From NCBI RefSeq assembly GCF_030035675.1, contig NC_084481.1:119191517-119255516 (forward strand): DNA of 64,000 bases. Reading direction: 5' to 3'. The notes beneath the pieces were generated by a model. The model ran no database searches. It was not told the origin of the DNA and worked only from the letters and a program-made list of their open reading frames with translations. This DNA comes from Rhineura floridana (lineage: Eukaryota > Chordata > Lepidosauria > Squamata > Rhineuridae). Below, piece by piece: positions 25,101 through 47,995 of this stretch (positions are counted from its first letter, which is position 1; each line of letters opens with the position of its first letter). Made by a program: the position numbers and the translations under genes.

Positions 25101-25630
25101 TTTCCTTGGGCGCCCATTACATCCCTTCCCAGTATTACTGGTTCTTGTTGCTGGGCATTAATGCCTACTTTATATCGGCCCTCTCGGCCTCTCCAAGTCA
25201 TATCCACCAGGGCCACAGGCAAACTTTCTGGTTGACCCCTCACTCCTTGGATAGTCACAGTTTCCTGAGGTAATATTACCTCAGATTTTATTAAATCCGG
25301 CCTCAGTAATGTCTGAGCGGCACCAGTATCAAGCAATGCCCAATAATTTGCCCCTTGTACACTCACTTCCTCTCTCAGACTTGAATCAAGGTCTGTTACT
25401 TCTGTCCAGTTTATCTGGCAGAACTGAACCTTTTTCGCTGTTTCTAAAGCCTTGGGCTCTGTTTTCACTGTCCTTGTCTGAGCAGGATTACTAATGGGGT
25501 TGGCAACCTCACATTGAAAACGTAGGTGCCCCGGTCTACCACATTTGTAGCATAATTTCTCCTCACTTTTAGGGTACACAGATCCACTCTGGGGTGTCCT
25601 GTGCCCTTCAGATTTTAATGGAGGACTCAC
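22163..25630 (-). CDS. pol-like frame of the Gmr1-like element (fossil), order PR-IN-RT-RH
   Basis: It encodes about 1155 residues. In order it shows a zinc knuckle (CYKCGRPGHLRFQC), an aspartic protease motif (LLDTGAAQT), an integrase zinc-binding and core region (GHLRIKKTKRRL, YRVGIDLVGPF, LTDQGSVF, YHPATNGLTERFNG), a GPY-like module (NWEGPYTI), and then reverse transcriptase (VLVPKKDGTTRFCIDYR, LPMGLRNSPSSFQ, AYIDDVAIFS) and RNase H (VATDASDLALG, TDHRALLWL). Most Ty3/Gypsy elements have RT-RH-IN. Integrase-first is the mark of the Gmr1 group. Confidence 0.92.
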   Translation of the reverse strand: MSPPLKSEGHRTPQSGSVYPKSEEKLCYKCGRPGHLRFQCEVANPISNPAQTRTVKTEPKALETAKKVQFCQINWTEVTDLDSSLREEVSVQGANYWALLDTGAAQTLLRPDLIKSEVILPQETVTIQGVRGQPESLPVALVDMTWRGREGRYKVGINAQQQEPVILGRDVMGAQGKIYVVTRQQIGREKEAILRGAETNRVESVNQPQVTIATTSRPAEEDKLYQVVSGEEADQFREELHKDISLKQIKEQALTQQIPFTDKLRNQVVCENGILYRLWMPAERKDECEPVKQLIVPSKYRTRLLEVAHDVPCAGHLRIKKTKRRLAAHYYWPNISKDVKQHCLSCGICQKVGKSGVKTKAPLKPLPIIGQPFYRVGIDLVGPFSKPTRHGKKYLVVVVDFATRYPDAEALRSVEAPVVAEALLKIFMRLGFPHEVLTDQGSVFMGEVMQCMWKCCGLKHLKTTTYHPATNGLTERFNGVLKGMIRSYVQDHPQDWDERLGCFLFAYREVPQESTGFSPFELMFTRKVRGPLELLKNSWEGTLGEYKTSVVDFVLEFRNKLTSMMEVVKENLSHAQEKQSYWYDRTARERVYDVGDMVMAFIPRKHDKLQANWEGPYTIRERLDTVTYVITTDQLNKSKVVHVNMLKPYHTRDAKVLQVTLFHEGSGPELPDLVQESKDKGGVDQVEWSEEVKEEVKEEILRILKTYRNLFSNKPGRTSIVIHSIDTGDHAPIRSVPYRVNGKVLNEIKKEVEDMLELGVIRESISPWASSIVLVPKKDGTTRFCIDYRLINKITVPDAYPMPRVDAMLELLGAATIISTLDLCKGFWQMELDEQSRAKTAFSTPDGLYEFVTLPMGLRNSPSSFQRLINTVLRGMSDFAVAYIDDVAIFSKSVPEHVQHLTTVLEALRKANLTIKAKKCQFGLKEVIYLGHKVGSGKITPLWSKVEAIQVWPIPLTKKQVRAFLGVAGFYRKFVRNFGEIATPLHELTKKKCSERVVWTDECQKAFDLLKQALCQGPILIAPDYEKPFIVATDASDLALGVVLLQEREGTRHPVAYLSRKLTPREKNYSSVQKECLAVVWGLNKLRPYVWGRRFTVSTDHRALLWLQTMKNHNTMLQRWSWALQDYQVDFQFIKGKDNVLADGLSRQVAGTAVT

Positions 25631-26686
25631 TCACTGTGGTACCACATCCCTTCTGCCCGCACTATATGGTCTGGGTTTAAACTCTCTTGATGTTTTCCCC
25701 ACCCAGCCAGTTCTATTGGAGGCGAAGTGATCCGCCATCTCTGCGGCCTCCTGCACAGATGTAGGGGAACGGTCTTTGACCAGGAGCCTTATTTCTGGTG
25801 GTAACTGATGGTATAATTGATCCAGTATCATGAGGCTTTTCACCTCTTCCACTGACTGAGCTTTGGCACTACTCATCCACTTTCCAAATATATCCATCAA
25901 CTTTGCAAACTCCACAAAAGACCTCCCTGTCTGTATCTGGCAGTTTCTGAAAAGCTTTCTAAAATAATCAGGCCCCAGTCTGAATCTTTTAAACACTGCT
26001 TCTTTGAATTCAGCATAGGTGACGGGCCTGTCTGAGGGGAAATATTGGTATACCTCAGCCAATTCCCCTTTAATCAGGTTTGATAAATACTGCATGTATT
26101 TATCTTCAGGTAGCCCCCACAACTGAGCTGCTTTTTCAAAGGTGCTGAGGTAAATTTGAGGATCTTGACCAGGCTCATAGACAGCAAAGTCCTTTGGAGT
26201 AATTTTTATTTTTGCTCCATCTCTCTCTTTCCTTATCTCCTCAGAGTGAAATTTCTCTCTATCAAATTTTAACTTTTCTACTTGTAATTCAGCATCCAAT
26301 GCTCGTTGCTTCTCCCTCTCCTCAAACCCCAATCTCATTCTCTCAATTTCCAACTCCCTCTGTTTTTCCTTCTCTGCACCTTCCATCCTCAATCTCTCAG
26401 CTTCCATCCTCAATCTCTCAGCTTCCAACTCCCTCTGCTTGTCTTTTTCCTCAGCCTCCCATCTTAACTTCTCTCTCAAGTACTCTATATAAGCGGGATT
26501 GCTTAAATATCCTTCTGGGGTCTCTTCCCTGACAGGTTGTTTTTGCTGGGCAGTTGCAAATCCTATAAGTGCTACCCTCAATTCATCTACCCCTTTACCC
26601 TCGTGAGGTAAATTGAATGTTATGCACTTCTCCACCAGCTCCTCTCTTTTCATTTTTATGTATTCAGCCATGGTGTTTGAGTTCAC
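25631..26686 (-). CDS. gag-like frame of the Gmr1-like element (fossil)
   Basis: It encodes about 351 residues: an N-terminal helical part, a long charged coiled coil rich in E, R, K and Q with short internal repeats (EAERLRMEAERLRME), and then a capsid-like region (YLSNLIKGELAEVYQYF, YAEFKEAVFKRFRLG). Retrotransposon Gag of this group forms the particle. It abuts pol. Described only as a fossil part. Confidence 0.85.
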   Translation of the reverse strand: MNSNTMAEYIKMKREELVEKCITFNLPHEGKGVDELRVALIGFATAQQKQPVREETPEGYLSNPAYIEYLREKLRWEAEEKDKQRELEAERLRMEAERLRMEGAEKEKQRELEIERMRLGFEEREKQRALDAELQVEKLKFDREKFHSEEIRKERDGAKIKITPKDFAVYEPGQDPQIYLSTFEKAAQLWGLPEDKYMQYLSNLIKGELAEVYQYFPSDRPVTYAEFKEAVFKRFRLGPDYFRKLFRNCQIQTGRSFVEFAKLMDIFGKWMSSAKAQSVEEVKSLMILDQLYHQLPPEIRLLVKDRSPTSVQEAAEMADHFASNRTGWVGKTSREFKPRPYSAGRRDVVPQ

Positions 26687-26907
26687 TCACTCTTTGCCAC
26701 ACACTCTTTGCCAGTCACTCTCACAAGTAATCTTGTTTTGTTATTTCTGTTTGCCACACAACTATTAGGGATTGTCTAGTATTCGTATCTCACTGCTACA
26801 GCCAACACCTGTGACGTAGTCTCCTTTGTCACCACGTGTCTTTGGGACTCTCTTTGGTTCGTATCTGGATTCTCTGTTGTTCGTATCCCACCGCTACTGC
26901 CACCACA

Positions 26908-27581
26908 TGTGATGCGTCCTTCCCTGGCTCTCCCTGTCAGGTTCCTACCTGCGCGTGGCTACTGCCTGTCACTAGGCACCACCAGGGACTCCACCAGTCC
27001 GGACCGCACTCTCTTATGGTTTACCTATCCGCTCTAGCACAGATCTCAACAGATCCCCCTGCTAGGCAACCACCAGTCACGTCCTAATACTAGTATTCCC
27101 AGAGACTCTGAATACTGGTATTGTTATTCTCTTCACCGCTGCCACCATTTGTTACAGTTCCCCTTCAGCCTTGGTCATTACCTTACCCTCCCTTCTGGTC
27201 TGTGAAACCCCAGCCAAGGATCAGGCCTTTGGTAAACCAAATTAAGTATTTATTAAAGATAACAAAGCTAACAAGATTAACAAGATTTCTTCTTAAGGCA
27301 CATAAGCATATGGTTTTACTCAATACTAATCCGAACTCCACCTCCCTCCTTCTTCACGCTCTCCTGGCAAACAACTCTCTCAAACCCCACCAAGCAATCC
27401 ACTCTTTCTCTTCTCCCCCCCAGATTCCTCTCTCACCCTTTTATACAGTCAACCATTTTAAACACTCAGCCAATCATCTCGCATTCTACTGCCTATTCAC
27501 TCCCCCTCTTTCACTCCACTTACCATGTATCTTCTAAAACAACAACACTTACCATATATACATTAATATAGGAACATCACA
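26908..27581 (-). repeat. 5' LTR of the Gmr1-like element
   Basis: Its ends match the other LTR and it is about 98-99% identical by eye. Just inside it, in element sense, a TGG-starting stretch (TGGTGGCAGTAGCGG) followed by a T-arm-like word is a plausible tRNA primer-binding site. Confidence 0.9.
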
Positions 27582-28069
27582 GGCGCATCGTGCAAAAATG
27601 ATGCAAAAGCAGCTTTTAAAAAGGGGAGGAAAGCTGCCGCATTAGCGGAATGCCGGTAAGCAGAGCCCTACTGTACTGGAAACTGCAGGAAGGGAACGTG
27701 CTCTTGGCACTTAGGCAGGTTTCCCATAGGCAACTAGTTGGCCACTGTGAGAACAGGATGCTGGACTAGATGGGCCATTGGCATGCTCTAGCAGGGTCTT
27801 ATGTTCTACTCCTGTCTACCTAGCACTAGCAGCGAGACCCATCGAGTTCAATAGGGCTTCCTCTCAGGTAAGTTTGTATAGGATTGCAGGCTAACTCACT
27901 TTCTCCTTGAACATAGTCTGCAATCCTATGCACATTTATCTGAGAATAAACATAACTGAACACAGTGGGACTTCTAAGCAAACATCTGCTTCAAGGCTAT
28001 AATCTTGCAATACTCATTGACTTCAGGGGGACGTATTTCTAAATTAAACTACATAGGATTGGGTTTTAT

Positions 28070-29752
28070 ACTTCTCTATAGTTCTTACTATCTGGTTCTG
28101 ACAGTCTGTAATAAATAGCAGAAGATCCCCAAGGCAGGAGAATATCTTGGCAGCAAGAACGTTTTAAAAGTAAAATAGGACTTTAATGTTATTTGAATTT
28201 TAAAATGGTTGCTAAAGAACAACATGAAAAGAACATTATTTACATTTTGATCTTTGTAAAGGTCAAATGCTCTATTACAGAGTTACCAAATGAAAAGTGC
28301 TGAGGAAACAAAATTAAGAATGAAAGCAACTCTTTGTTTCACAGCAGCTAGACCATCTGCTGTGCTTCCTTAGGTTACTTTGGTACAGAGGATGCAGTTT
28401 GGGTGGTTGTTGCTTGACAACCAAAGGGAAAAATGGATGAGTAAACACAACTAGCAAACAAGATATGGAAGACAGGAAAGATTATTTGTTGAACAAGGCT
28501 GCCAACTCTGAAAGCGCACATATGTTAAACAAAGACATAATGAAAATAATAGATTAAATAAATAATAATCGAGGCAGTAGCTCCCATCTAATCCCAGAGC
28601 AAGGAACTGCAAGAGTGAAAAAGGACACAAGCCTCACACAGAAGCCAAAGAGACTCCAAACAAATTTTTATTAATGATCAGTTGCCATATCAGAACTATT
28701 CCCTTTGATGGCAGTCAAAACATATTGCAGTGAGCTAATAACACCCTTTATTACAACAGCCTCCAAATCAGCAAGAACTCCTTATATAGAGGCCAAACTG
28801 CTTACAGAGATGTTCTGCTATTCATGACATGAGTGAAGCTGAGCAAGAAGACTTCTGAAAGTTTGAAAAGCCCCTTTAGTAGGGTGGGCAGACACCCCCT
28901 GCATCCTTAAACCTTGTGCAAAAGAAGGAATTTCAGCAGGTGTTCCCCCTTCTTCACAGCTCTTAAAGGGGAAGGAGAGCCCTATTCTCTTTTTCAACAG
29001 GCCACCTACCCCAAAGTGAGGGGATAGTACCTTCCAAATGTGAGAGAGCAGTGAAAATATTGTTGTGGTCATTTTTCCCCATACCCCCATCATGAACTGC
29101 TGCCAGTTCTCATCAGGACTCAATTCCCAAACCGAGGGCAGTTGATCCTGGCCAAGCACAACCCATGCCTCCCTTACAAGGACTGAATAAACCAACACCA
29201 ACCCTGCAAGGTAGGTAGACTGCCACCACCCCTTAATCCTGGTTATTCACTCTAAGCCAAGGGGAAACCCAAAGTGCCAGAAATAGACCTGCCAAGAATT
29301 CCAAAGACAAGAGCCAAATGTACACTCCTTGTCCTGGACCCTTATACAAAATATCCAAATATATAAAAGTCCATGGCTAACTGGCCAAGGTACTGGACTC
29401 AGGGCCAAGTTTCCCTTGCAATGAGCACATACAGATAAATAAGTAACTTTATTAAATAAAATATAAGTACATAAGTATAGCAGCAAAACAATTCCTTAAT
29501 CCCCACACTCCTAAGGACCAGGTAAAATACAGAGAGATACAATCACAGATAAAAGTAACAAAACTGTGTAGCCTAACCTATACTTACAATAGAGGTAAAC
29601 TGCAAAATAACTGTATGGTTCTACAGCTCCCCAGAGATGTCTAGCCCGGATAATAGATGGAACCTCCACATCAGGTAACACTGAAGAACAAAGACCCAGA
29701 CTCTGGATCCTATTCTTATATGAAAAAGCCCAGCAACAGCTAGGAACTAATT
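28070..29752. other. Intergenic stretch without recognised gene
   Basis: It holds two diverged copies of the short 'gtcc..ttgaa..ggactt' element near 27830-28065 at its left edge. The rest, with a 127-codon minus frame at 28818-29201, resembles no family I know. The frame has no recognisable motif. Confidence 0.4.
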
Positions 29753-31165
29753 ATGGATGAAGCAGATTATCTAGATCCATTCCAATCGGGCTTCAGGACT
29801 GGACATGGAACTGAAACAGCCTTGGTCGCCCTGGTGGATGATATGAGGATGGCGTTAGATAGGGGAGAATATACCTTCCTCGTCCTCCTGGACCTCTCAG
29901 CGGCTTTCGATACCGTCGACCACGGTATCCTTTTAGGACGCCTGGAGGGATTAGGAATAGGGGGCACTGTTTTACGGTGGCTCCGTTCCTATCTCTCAGA
30001 CAGGCGCCAGCGGGTGGCATTGGGGGATGAGGTTTCAGACCCTTGGCCTCTCACTTGTGGAGTGCCACAGGGTTCTTCCTCTCCCCCATGCTATTCAACA
30101 TCTATGTAAAGCCGCTGGGGGCCATCATCAGGAGATTTGGGCTGCAGTGCCACCAATATGCGGATGACACTCAGCTCTATCTCTCGTTCAAATCCTCACC
30201 AGAGTTGGCTGTGGATACCATGTCCAAGTGCCTGGACTCCGTAAGTGAATGGATGGGAAGGAATAGGCTGAAGCTAAACCCCGACAAGACCGAAGTGTTG
30301 CTAGTGGGCGACAAGGGAAGATTGGGAGATATAGACCTGGTGTTCAATGGGGTAAGCTTGCCCCTGAAAGACCAGGTCCGTAGCCTTGGGGTCATTCTTG
30401 ACTCCCAGCTGTCTATGGAGGCTCAGATTTCGGCTGTGAGCCGGGCAGCTTGGTATCAATTACATCTGATACGAAGGCTACAACCCTACCTTCCAGCCCA
30501 TCTGCTCCCACGGGTGATACATGCTCTGGTCTCCTCTCGCTTAGACTACTGCAATGCGCTCTACGTGGGGCTACCCTTGAAAACGGTCCGGAAATTACAA
30601 CTGATACAGAATGCGGCGGCCCGGTTGCTCATGAATAGCCGTCACCGTGATCATATTACTCCGGTGTTAGTAGATCTACACTGGCTACCAGTTGTTTACC
30701 GGGCCCAATTCAAGGTGTTGGTGTTGACCTTTAAAGCCCTATACGGTTTCGGCCCAGTTTATCTGAAGGAGCGCCTCCAGCATCACCAATTATGCCGCTT
30801 GACGAGATCAGCCACACAAGATCTTCTCTCGGTTCCACCAGTTAAAACAGCGAGACTGGTGTGGACCAGAGAGAGGGCATTTTCGATTGTGGCCCCCACC
30901 CTCTGGAATTCCCTTCTTTTCGATATTCGCCATGCCCCCTCCCTAATAGGTTTCCGCCGGGCCTTGAAAACCTGGCTATTCAGGCAGGCCTATGGGATCT
31001 CTGGGGCGGGTTAGTTATTAATGTTGTTATTAATTGGTAGAGTGGTGCTTAGATGAATGATGGTCTTATTGATTGTATATTGTATTTTATTGTATTAATG
31101 TACGTCGCCTAGAGTGGCCGTTAATTTGGCCAGATAGGCGACTCATAAATAAATTTTTATTATTA
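29753..31165 (+). mobile_element. L2-like LINE, 5'-truncated, reverse transcriptase and 3' end
   Basis: It enters inside the reverse transcriptase (FQSGFRTGHGTETALVALVDD, LLDLSAAFDTVDH, SYLSDRRQRV, CGVPQGS). After a one-base loss near 30075 it continues in another frame with LSPMLFNIY, the catalytic YADDTQLYLS, NPDKTEVLLVG and a C-terminal region (LIQNAAARLL, HWLPV, RERAFSIVAPTLWNSL) to a stop after GISGAG near 31014. The 3' UTR ends 'gtcgcctagagtggccgtt' and an (ATT)n tail. Apart from the single shift it is nearly open, so it is fairly young. The L2/CR1 clade is inferred from motif style. Confidence 0.9.
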
Positions 31166-32219
31166 TTATTTATTATAGCCAACCAGGGGGCTTTCTGATT
31201 ATGAAACCTTCTGGAGCTTTCATGCCTAATGGTCAGTCACTCACCAACCTTCCTGGGCCAACTAACCTTGAAGTACCAGTCTCAACTGATAAGCAGGTGT
31301 TCTTGCTTACAGCTTAATTAACTAGCTTCAGCTGTGAGAAAGGCAATCTCAGGGCCTCTCAGAGGCCTAATTTCAGACAAGATGTTTCCCCCCACAATTC
31401 CTTGCCTCAGAACCATTTTAGTTTTTAAGCTTTCAAACCAGGTATTCTTGACACACACACCCCCAAAAAGTGAATATGTGATATGGCAAGAAAGAAAGGT
31501 TTGATGCATGTATCTTCCACAGGACCTTGAGAAGGATGTGCAGACTGAAGGGGGGGGAGTGGAAGGAGGAGAGCAATGAGCACTGTCTTCCCCAGGGTCC
31601 ACATTTTCTCCCATTAGATATGATTCATACTCTGTTATTTGTAAGATAGTAATAATTTATAAGCAAAAGTGATGGAATTGCATGGCATCAGTCCTTAGAG
31701 ACAATCAATACAGTCCAACAGCACAATTTGTTCACTACATTGGCAAAATATTTAGCATGAGGTATGTCCAAACCCTGCTATGCTACATTGCTTATATTTG
31801 TGACGTTATTCCAGTGTAGCAACAGAAGGGATGCGCTAAACCAGTGTAAGTTGCACCAATGTGCAGAACAAAAAATAGAGAGTATTAAGGGCAAGGAAGG
31901 GGTGTGACTGTCAGGGCGGTGGGAGGGATGAATAAGGTTACGCAGCATCCTAACTCCTTCATTGACTGGTCGCACCCATCGAACTTAGCGTAATGTGCAG
32001 GAACAACAATGCAGGTGTAACTAAAATCTACCCCTATGCAGCATAATTTACACAGAAGATATAGGTTAGGATTGCTCTGCCCCATCATAGCACCATCATG
32101 ACTACAGGAATAAAATGGAGTTCACTTCTGCTGCCCTCATGGTAAACATGTTTACTTGGGAATAAGCACCATTTTATTGTAGAAAAGGATATGCATTTAA
32201 CAGTAAAATAATAAAATGT

Positions 32220-32782
32220 ACATCAATAACCATGTACATGTCTCACTAGCTGATTAGGCCTCATCTTGAGTCCTATGTCCAGTTCTAGGCACCGCACTTT
32301 AAGAAGGATGCAGACAAACTGGAACAAGTTCAGAGGAAGGCAACAAGGATGATCAGGGGACTGGAAACAAAGCCCTACGAGGAGAGACTGAAAGAACTGG
32401 GCATGTTTAGCCTTGAGAAAAGAAGACTGAGGGGAGATATGATAGCACTCTTCAAGTACTTGAAAGGTTATCACACACAGGAGGGCCAGGTTATCTTCTC
32501 AATCATCCGAGTGCAGGACACAGAATAATGAACTCAACTTACAGGAAGCCAGATTTTGGCTGAATATCAGGAAAAATGTCCTATCTCTTAAAGCAGTATG
32601 ACAACGGAACCAATTATCTAGGGATGTGGTAGGCTGTCCAATAATGGAGGCATTCAAGCGGCAGCTGGACAGTAGCCTGTCAGGTATGCTTTAATTTGGA
32701 TTCTTGCATTGAGCATTAGGCTGGGGGCTGGATTTGTTTGCCTTATAGGCCCCTTCCAACTCTACTATTCTATGATTCTAGC
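32220..32782 (+). repeat. CR1-type LINE 3' end
   Basis: The CR1 ORF2 tail is readable in pieces ([56 protein letters not shown]). The 3' end carries 'ccttccaactctactattct' followed by ATGATTCTA, the CR1 terminal octamer pattern. It is broken by several changes. Confidence 0.8.
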
Positions 32783-32799
32783 TGACCCTGAGTATATAT

Positions 32800-33745
32800 T
32801 TTTAAATAATAATAATAAAAGGATAGTTGATGATCACTCATGACCAAGTAAGATTGTCTTCCAAGATAATTTGGTTGGAAGACGCCTGTGCATGAATTTG
32901 TTTTATGTGGGCAGATCGGCGCACAACGATCAACACACAATCTTGACAGAAAAAGGCTTTGATCCAATGGCATGGGTACCACAAAGATTGGAAGTCTTTT
33001 ATCTGCTGCAGCCTTCATCCGCCTTAAGAACATAAGAACATAAGAACAGCCTGCTGGATCAGGCCAGTGGCCCATCTAGTCCAGCATCCTGTTCTCACAG
33101 TGGCCAACCAGGTGCCTGGGGGAAGCCCACAAGCAGGACCCGAGTGCAAGAACACTCTCCCCTCCTGAGGCTTCCGGCAACTGGTTTTCAGAAGCATGCT
33201 GCCTCTGACTAGGGTGGCAGAGCACAGCCATCATGGCTAGTAGCTATTGATAGCCCTGTCCTCCATGAATTTGTCTAATCTTTTAAAGCCGTCCAAGCTG
33301 GTGGCCATTACTGCATCTTGTGGGAGCAAATTCCATAGTTTAACTATGCGCTGAGTAAAGAAGTACTTCCTTTTGTCTGTCCTGAATCTTCCAACATTCA
33401 GCTTCTTTGAATGTCCACGAGTTCTAGTATTATGAGAGAGGGAGAAGAACTTTTCTCTATCCACTTTCTCAATGCCATGCATAATTTTATACACTTCTAT
33501 CATGTCTCCTCTGACCCGCCTTAGGACTTTCTTGGATCGTTCTTTGGTTCCTCTCCCTTGGCCTTACCGCGATGGGTGACTCTGCTGGGAGTACATGACC
33601 CCCGACGGCATCGCTCACAGGGTTCATTAGAACAGGGTTCATTGGAACACGCAAGCCCACCCACCACTACAAGATGACGATCCAGGATACGGTGACAGTA
33701 TCAGGCCTGTTGGCATGTCCGTGCCAGTCCAAGTGCTGCTGTGGA
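32800..33745 (+). repeat. Unidentified repeat-like unit split by a LINE tail
   Basis: The left part (32830-33026: 'agattgtcttccaagataat', 'ggaagacgcctgtgcatgaa', 'cggcgcacaacgatcaacac') and the right part (33524-33745: 'tttcttggatcgttctttgg', 'accgcgatgggtgactct', 'cccgacggcatcgct') look like one CpG-rich unit interrupted by the reversed LINE tail. The words feel familiar as a dispersed squamate sequence, but I cannot name the family. Confidence 0.4.
33027..33515 (-). repeat. CR1/L3-type LINE 3' end, minus orientation
   Basis: It begins 'gaacataagaacataagaac' (the reversed 3' end). The minus strand shows a LINE C-terminal part (MIEVYKIMHGIEKVDREKFF, FFTQRIVKLWNLLPQDAV). The same 8 bases, CCGCCTTA, flank it at 33019-33026 and 33516-33523. 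Confidence 0.75.
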
Positions 33746-34014
33746 CTTGTTGGCCGCTGCCCCATCATCTATCACTCTCTGGGTCATTTGGATGCTCCCT
33801 CAGGCTAAGGGGCCCTGGACTTCAGCCCAGAGGTCCAGCCTAGCTGCACCACTGAATGAGATTTCATGTTTTCAGTTTGCACAGAGTGTTTTATTTGAAT
33901 AAACATAGTTAGCTAGTGTTCTTGTTTCCTGCCTTGTAAATGGACTAAAAAGAATGGACTATGTCAAATTGTCGGGGGGGGGGAGGAATGCTGCCGGAAT
34001 GCAACAAAGTACCA

Positions 34015-34213
34015 GTGTGATATTATAGTGGTTAGGGGGTCGGCCTATGACCTGGAAGTCCGCAGTTCAAATACCCGCACCCACCCATGAAACTCACTCA
34101 TCCGCTCTTAGCCCAGCCTACCTCCGAGCGTTGCTGTGAGGATAATATAGATGGGAGGGGAAGCCGTACACGACACCTTAAGCTTCTTGGAGGAAAGGGG
34201 GGATATAGATGCT
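34015..34213 (+). repeat. Sauria-type SINE, plus orientation
   Basis: The tRNA-like head 'tagtggttagggggtcgg' has box B 'gcagttcaaatacccgc'. It is followed by 'ccatgaaactcactcatcc', 'ttgctgtgaggataatat' and a BovB-like tail 'cttggaggaaaggggggata'. This layout is the Sauria SINE, known from squamates. Confidence 0.75.
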
Positions 34214-34227
34214 ACAGACAACAAGGA

Positions 34228-34360
34228 TGGGGAACCTGTGACCGGCCAAATGTTATTGGAATCCAACTCCCGTCACCCCCTACTATTGGTTACACTAGCT
34301 GGGACTGATGGGAGTTGGAGTCTATACAAATCTGAAAAGCCACAGCTCCCCATCCCTGCT
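34228..34360. mobile_element. hAT-type palindromic MITE (GGGGAACCTGTG family)
   Basis: 'gatggggaacctgtgaccgg' at the left mirrors 'ccacagctccccatccctgc' at the right. Inner arms 'ccaactcccgtcaccccc' and 'gactgatgggagttggag' also mirror. It directly follows the Sauria SINE and is aged. Confidence 0.65.
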
Positions 34361-34499
34361 TTACAACGTTCGGGGAGCTGGGTTTTCCTCACGATGCTCT
34401 CCATTCCGCGACTGAACGGAACGCATTCATCGCCAGTTATAACAGTCCAACCCTCTCACATTTACAACCCGGAGAACGGTCTTTCCAGTCAGCAGCATA

Positions 34500-34742
34500 A
34501 AGTGGTAAATATTTAGTGCGCACGCGCTATCTAAACTCTGTTGAGCTAGCCTTTTCCTTTTCTAAGAGGAGGAGCCGACCCGGTAAGGCGCATTTTGATC
34601 GAAGGTTTAGAGATCGGCTGAGTTTCCTTAGCAAAGACGGAAGGAAGTATCTCACTCTAGACCTATCGCTTGCCGAACTATTAATCTCTTTTTACAATCC
34701 TCGGTGTTCAGCTGCTCGTGGTGGTGTTCAGGAGCAGCCGAT

Positions 34743-34745
<3 letters not shown>
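34500..34745 (+). promoter_or_regulatory. PSMA1: PSMA1 5' region and exon 1
   Basis: This CpG-containing region ends in the start codon ATG (34743-34745), which is immediately the end of exon 1. It holds a palindrome TGCGCACGCGCT at 34517-34528 matching the NRF1 (nuclear respiratory factor 1) site consensus YGCGCAYGCGCR, common in housekeeping promoters. The transcription start is not visible, so the exon 1 5' edge is open. Confidence 0.6.
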
Positions 34746-47695
<12,950 letters not shown>

Positions 47696-47995
47696 GACGT
47701 GTGCATGAACTAGTGTATAGGTTATTTCAGACACAATAATGCCAGAGCGTTAATTTGTATTCTGGTAACTTAACTCTGAGATAAATGCATATTGTAGTGA
47801 TACATTCTAGTGAATCAGTCTTCAAAATATTTTGCCAGAAATCTTTTGCTGGCAACAAAGAATTAATAACTGACCACTGCTCTTGAGATGTCATTTTCTA
47901 GAAACTATGAAATATTGTTTTATATGAAAAAAAAATGTTGCTTTCATGTCGTAAAGGCATTGGTGAAATAAACCTGTTTGTTTCTTGAAACATCT
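47696..47995 (+). terminator. PSMA1: PSMA1 3' UTR and polyadenylation signal
   Basis: AATAAA at 47967-47972 lies 272 bases after the stop, followed by T/TG-rich sequence ('ctgtttgtttcttg'). This is the expected cleavage region, near 47985-47995. Confidence 0.8.

Larger units (their letters stand above)
21373..27581 (-). mobile_element. Gmr1-like Ty3/Gypsy LTR retrotransposon, near-whole, 6.2 kb
   Basis: This is a fossil endogenous LTR element read leftward. It has two LTRs of about 675 bp (21373-22049 and 26908-27581) that begin TGTGATG and end CATCACA, a 5-bp target duplication GGCGC, a G-rich polypurine tract next to the 3' LTR, and abutting gag and pol reading frames. The integrase precedes the reverse transcriptase, the layout of the Gmr1 group. 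The LTRs differ by only about ten changes by eye, so the insertion is recent. It looks whole or nearly whole. A solo LTR of the same family lies at 43867-44544. Confidence 0.9.
21276..27673. mobile_element. Tigger-like MITE, middle layer of the nest
   Basis: The left half 21276-21372 starts CAGTAGGGCCCCGC after TA. The right half 27587-27673 ends GAGCCCTACTG before TA. The halves match the complete copy at 16804-17029 and are separated by the LTR element, with the 5-bp duplication GGCGC at each junction (21368-21372 and 27582-27586). Confidence 0.85.
21165..27812 (+). repeat. CR1/L3-type LINE 3' end, outermost layer of a three-deep nest
   Basis: The outer sequence has two parts. One is 21165-21275 ('gattagacaaattcatcgag', 'tagccatgatggctatgctc', 'tccaaatacc'). 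The other is 27674-27812 ('ctggaaactgcaggaaggg', 'ggccactgtgagaacaggat', 'ggactagatgggccattgg', 'agggtcttatgttct'). Read without the middle, they form one LINE tail of the family that lies reversed at 33027-33515. Confidence 0.75.

Noticed and set aside
27121-27537. Plus-strand frames repeated at 21586-21930
   Set aside because: They are the two LTRs read on the non-coding strand.
28818-29201. 127-codon minus-strand frame
   Set aside because: It has no motif or family resemblance and no clear start context. It is left as unexplained intergenic sequence.
9657-34742. A shared bidirectional promoter for PDE3B and PSMA1
   Set aside because: The start codons are about 25 kb apart, so a single shared promoter is unlikely here.
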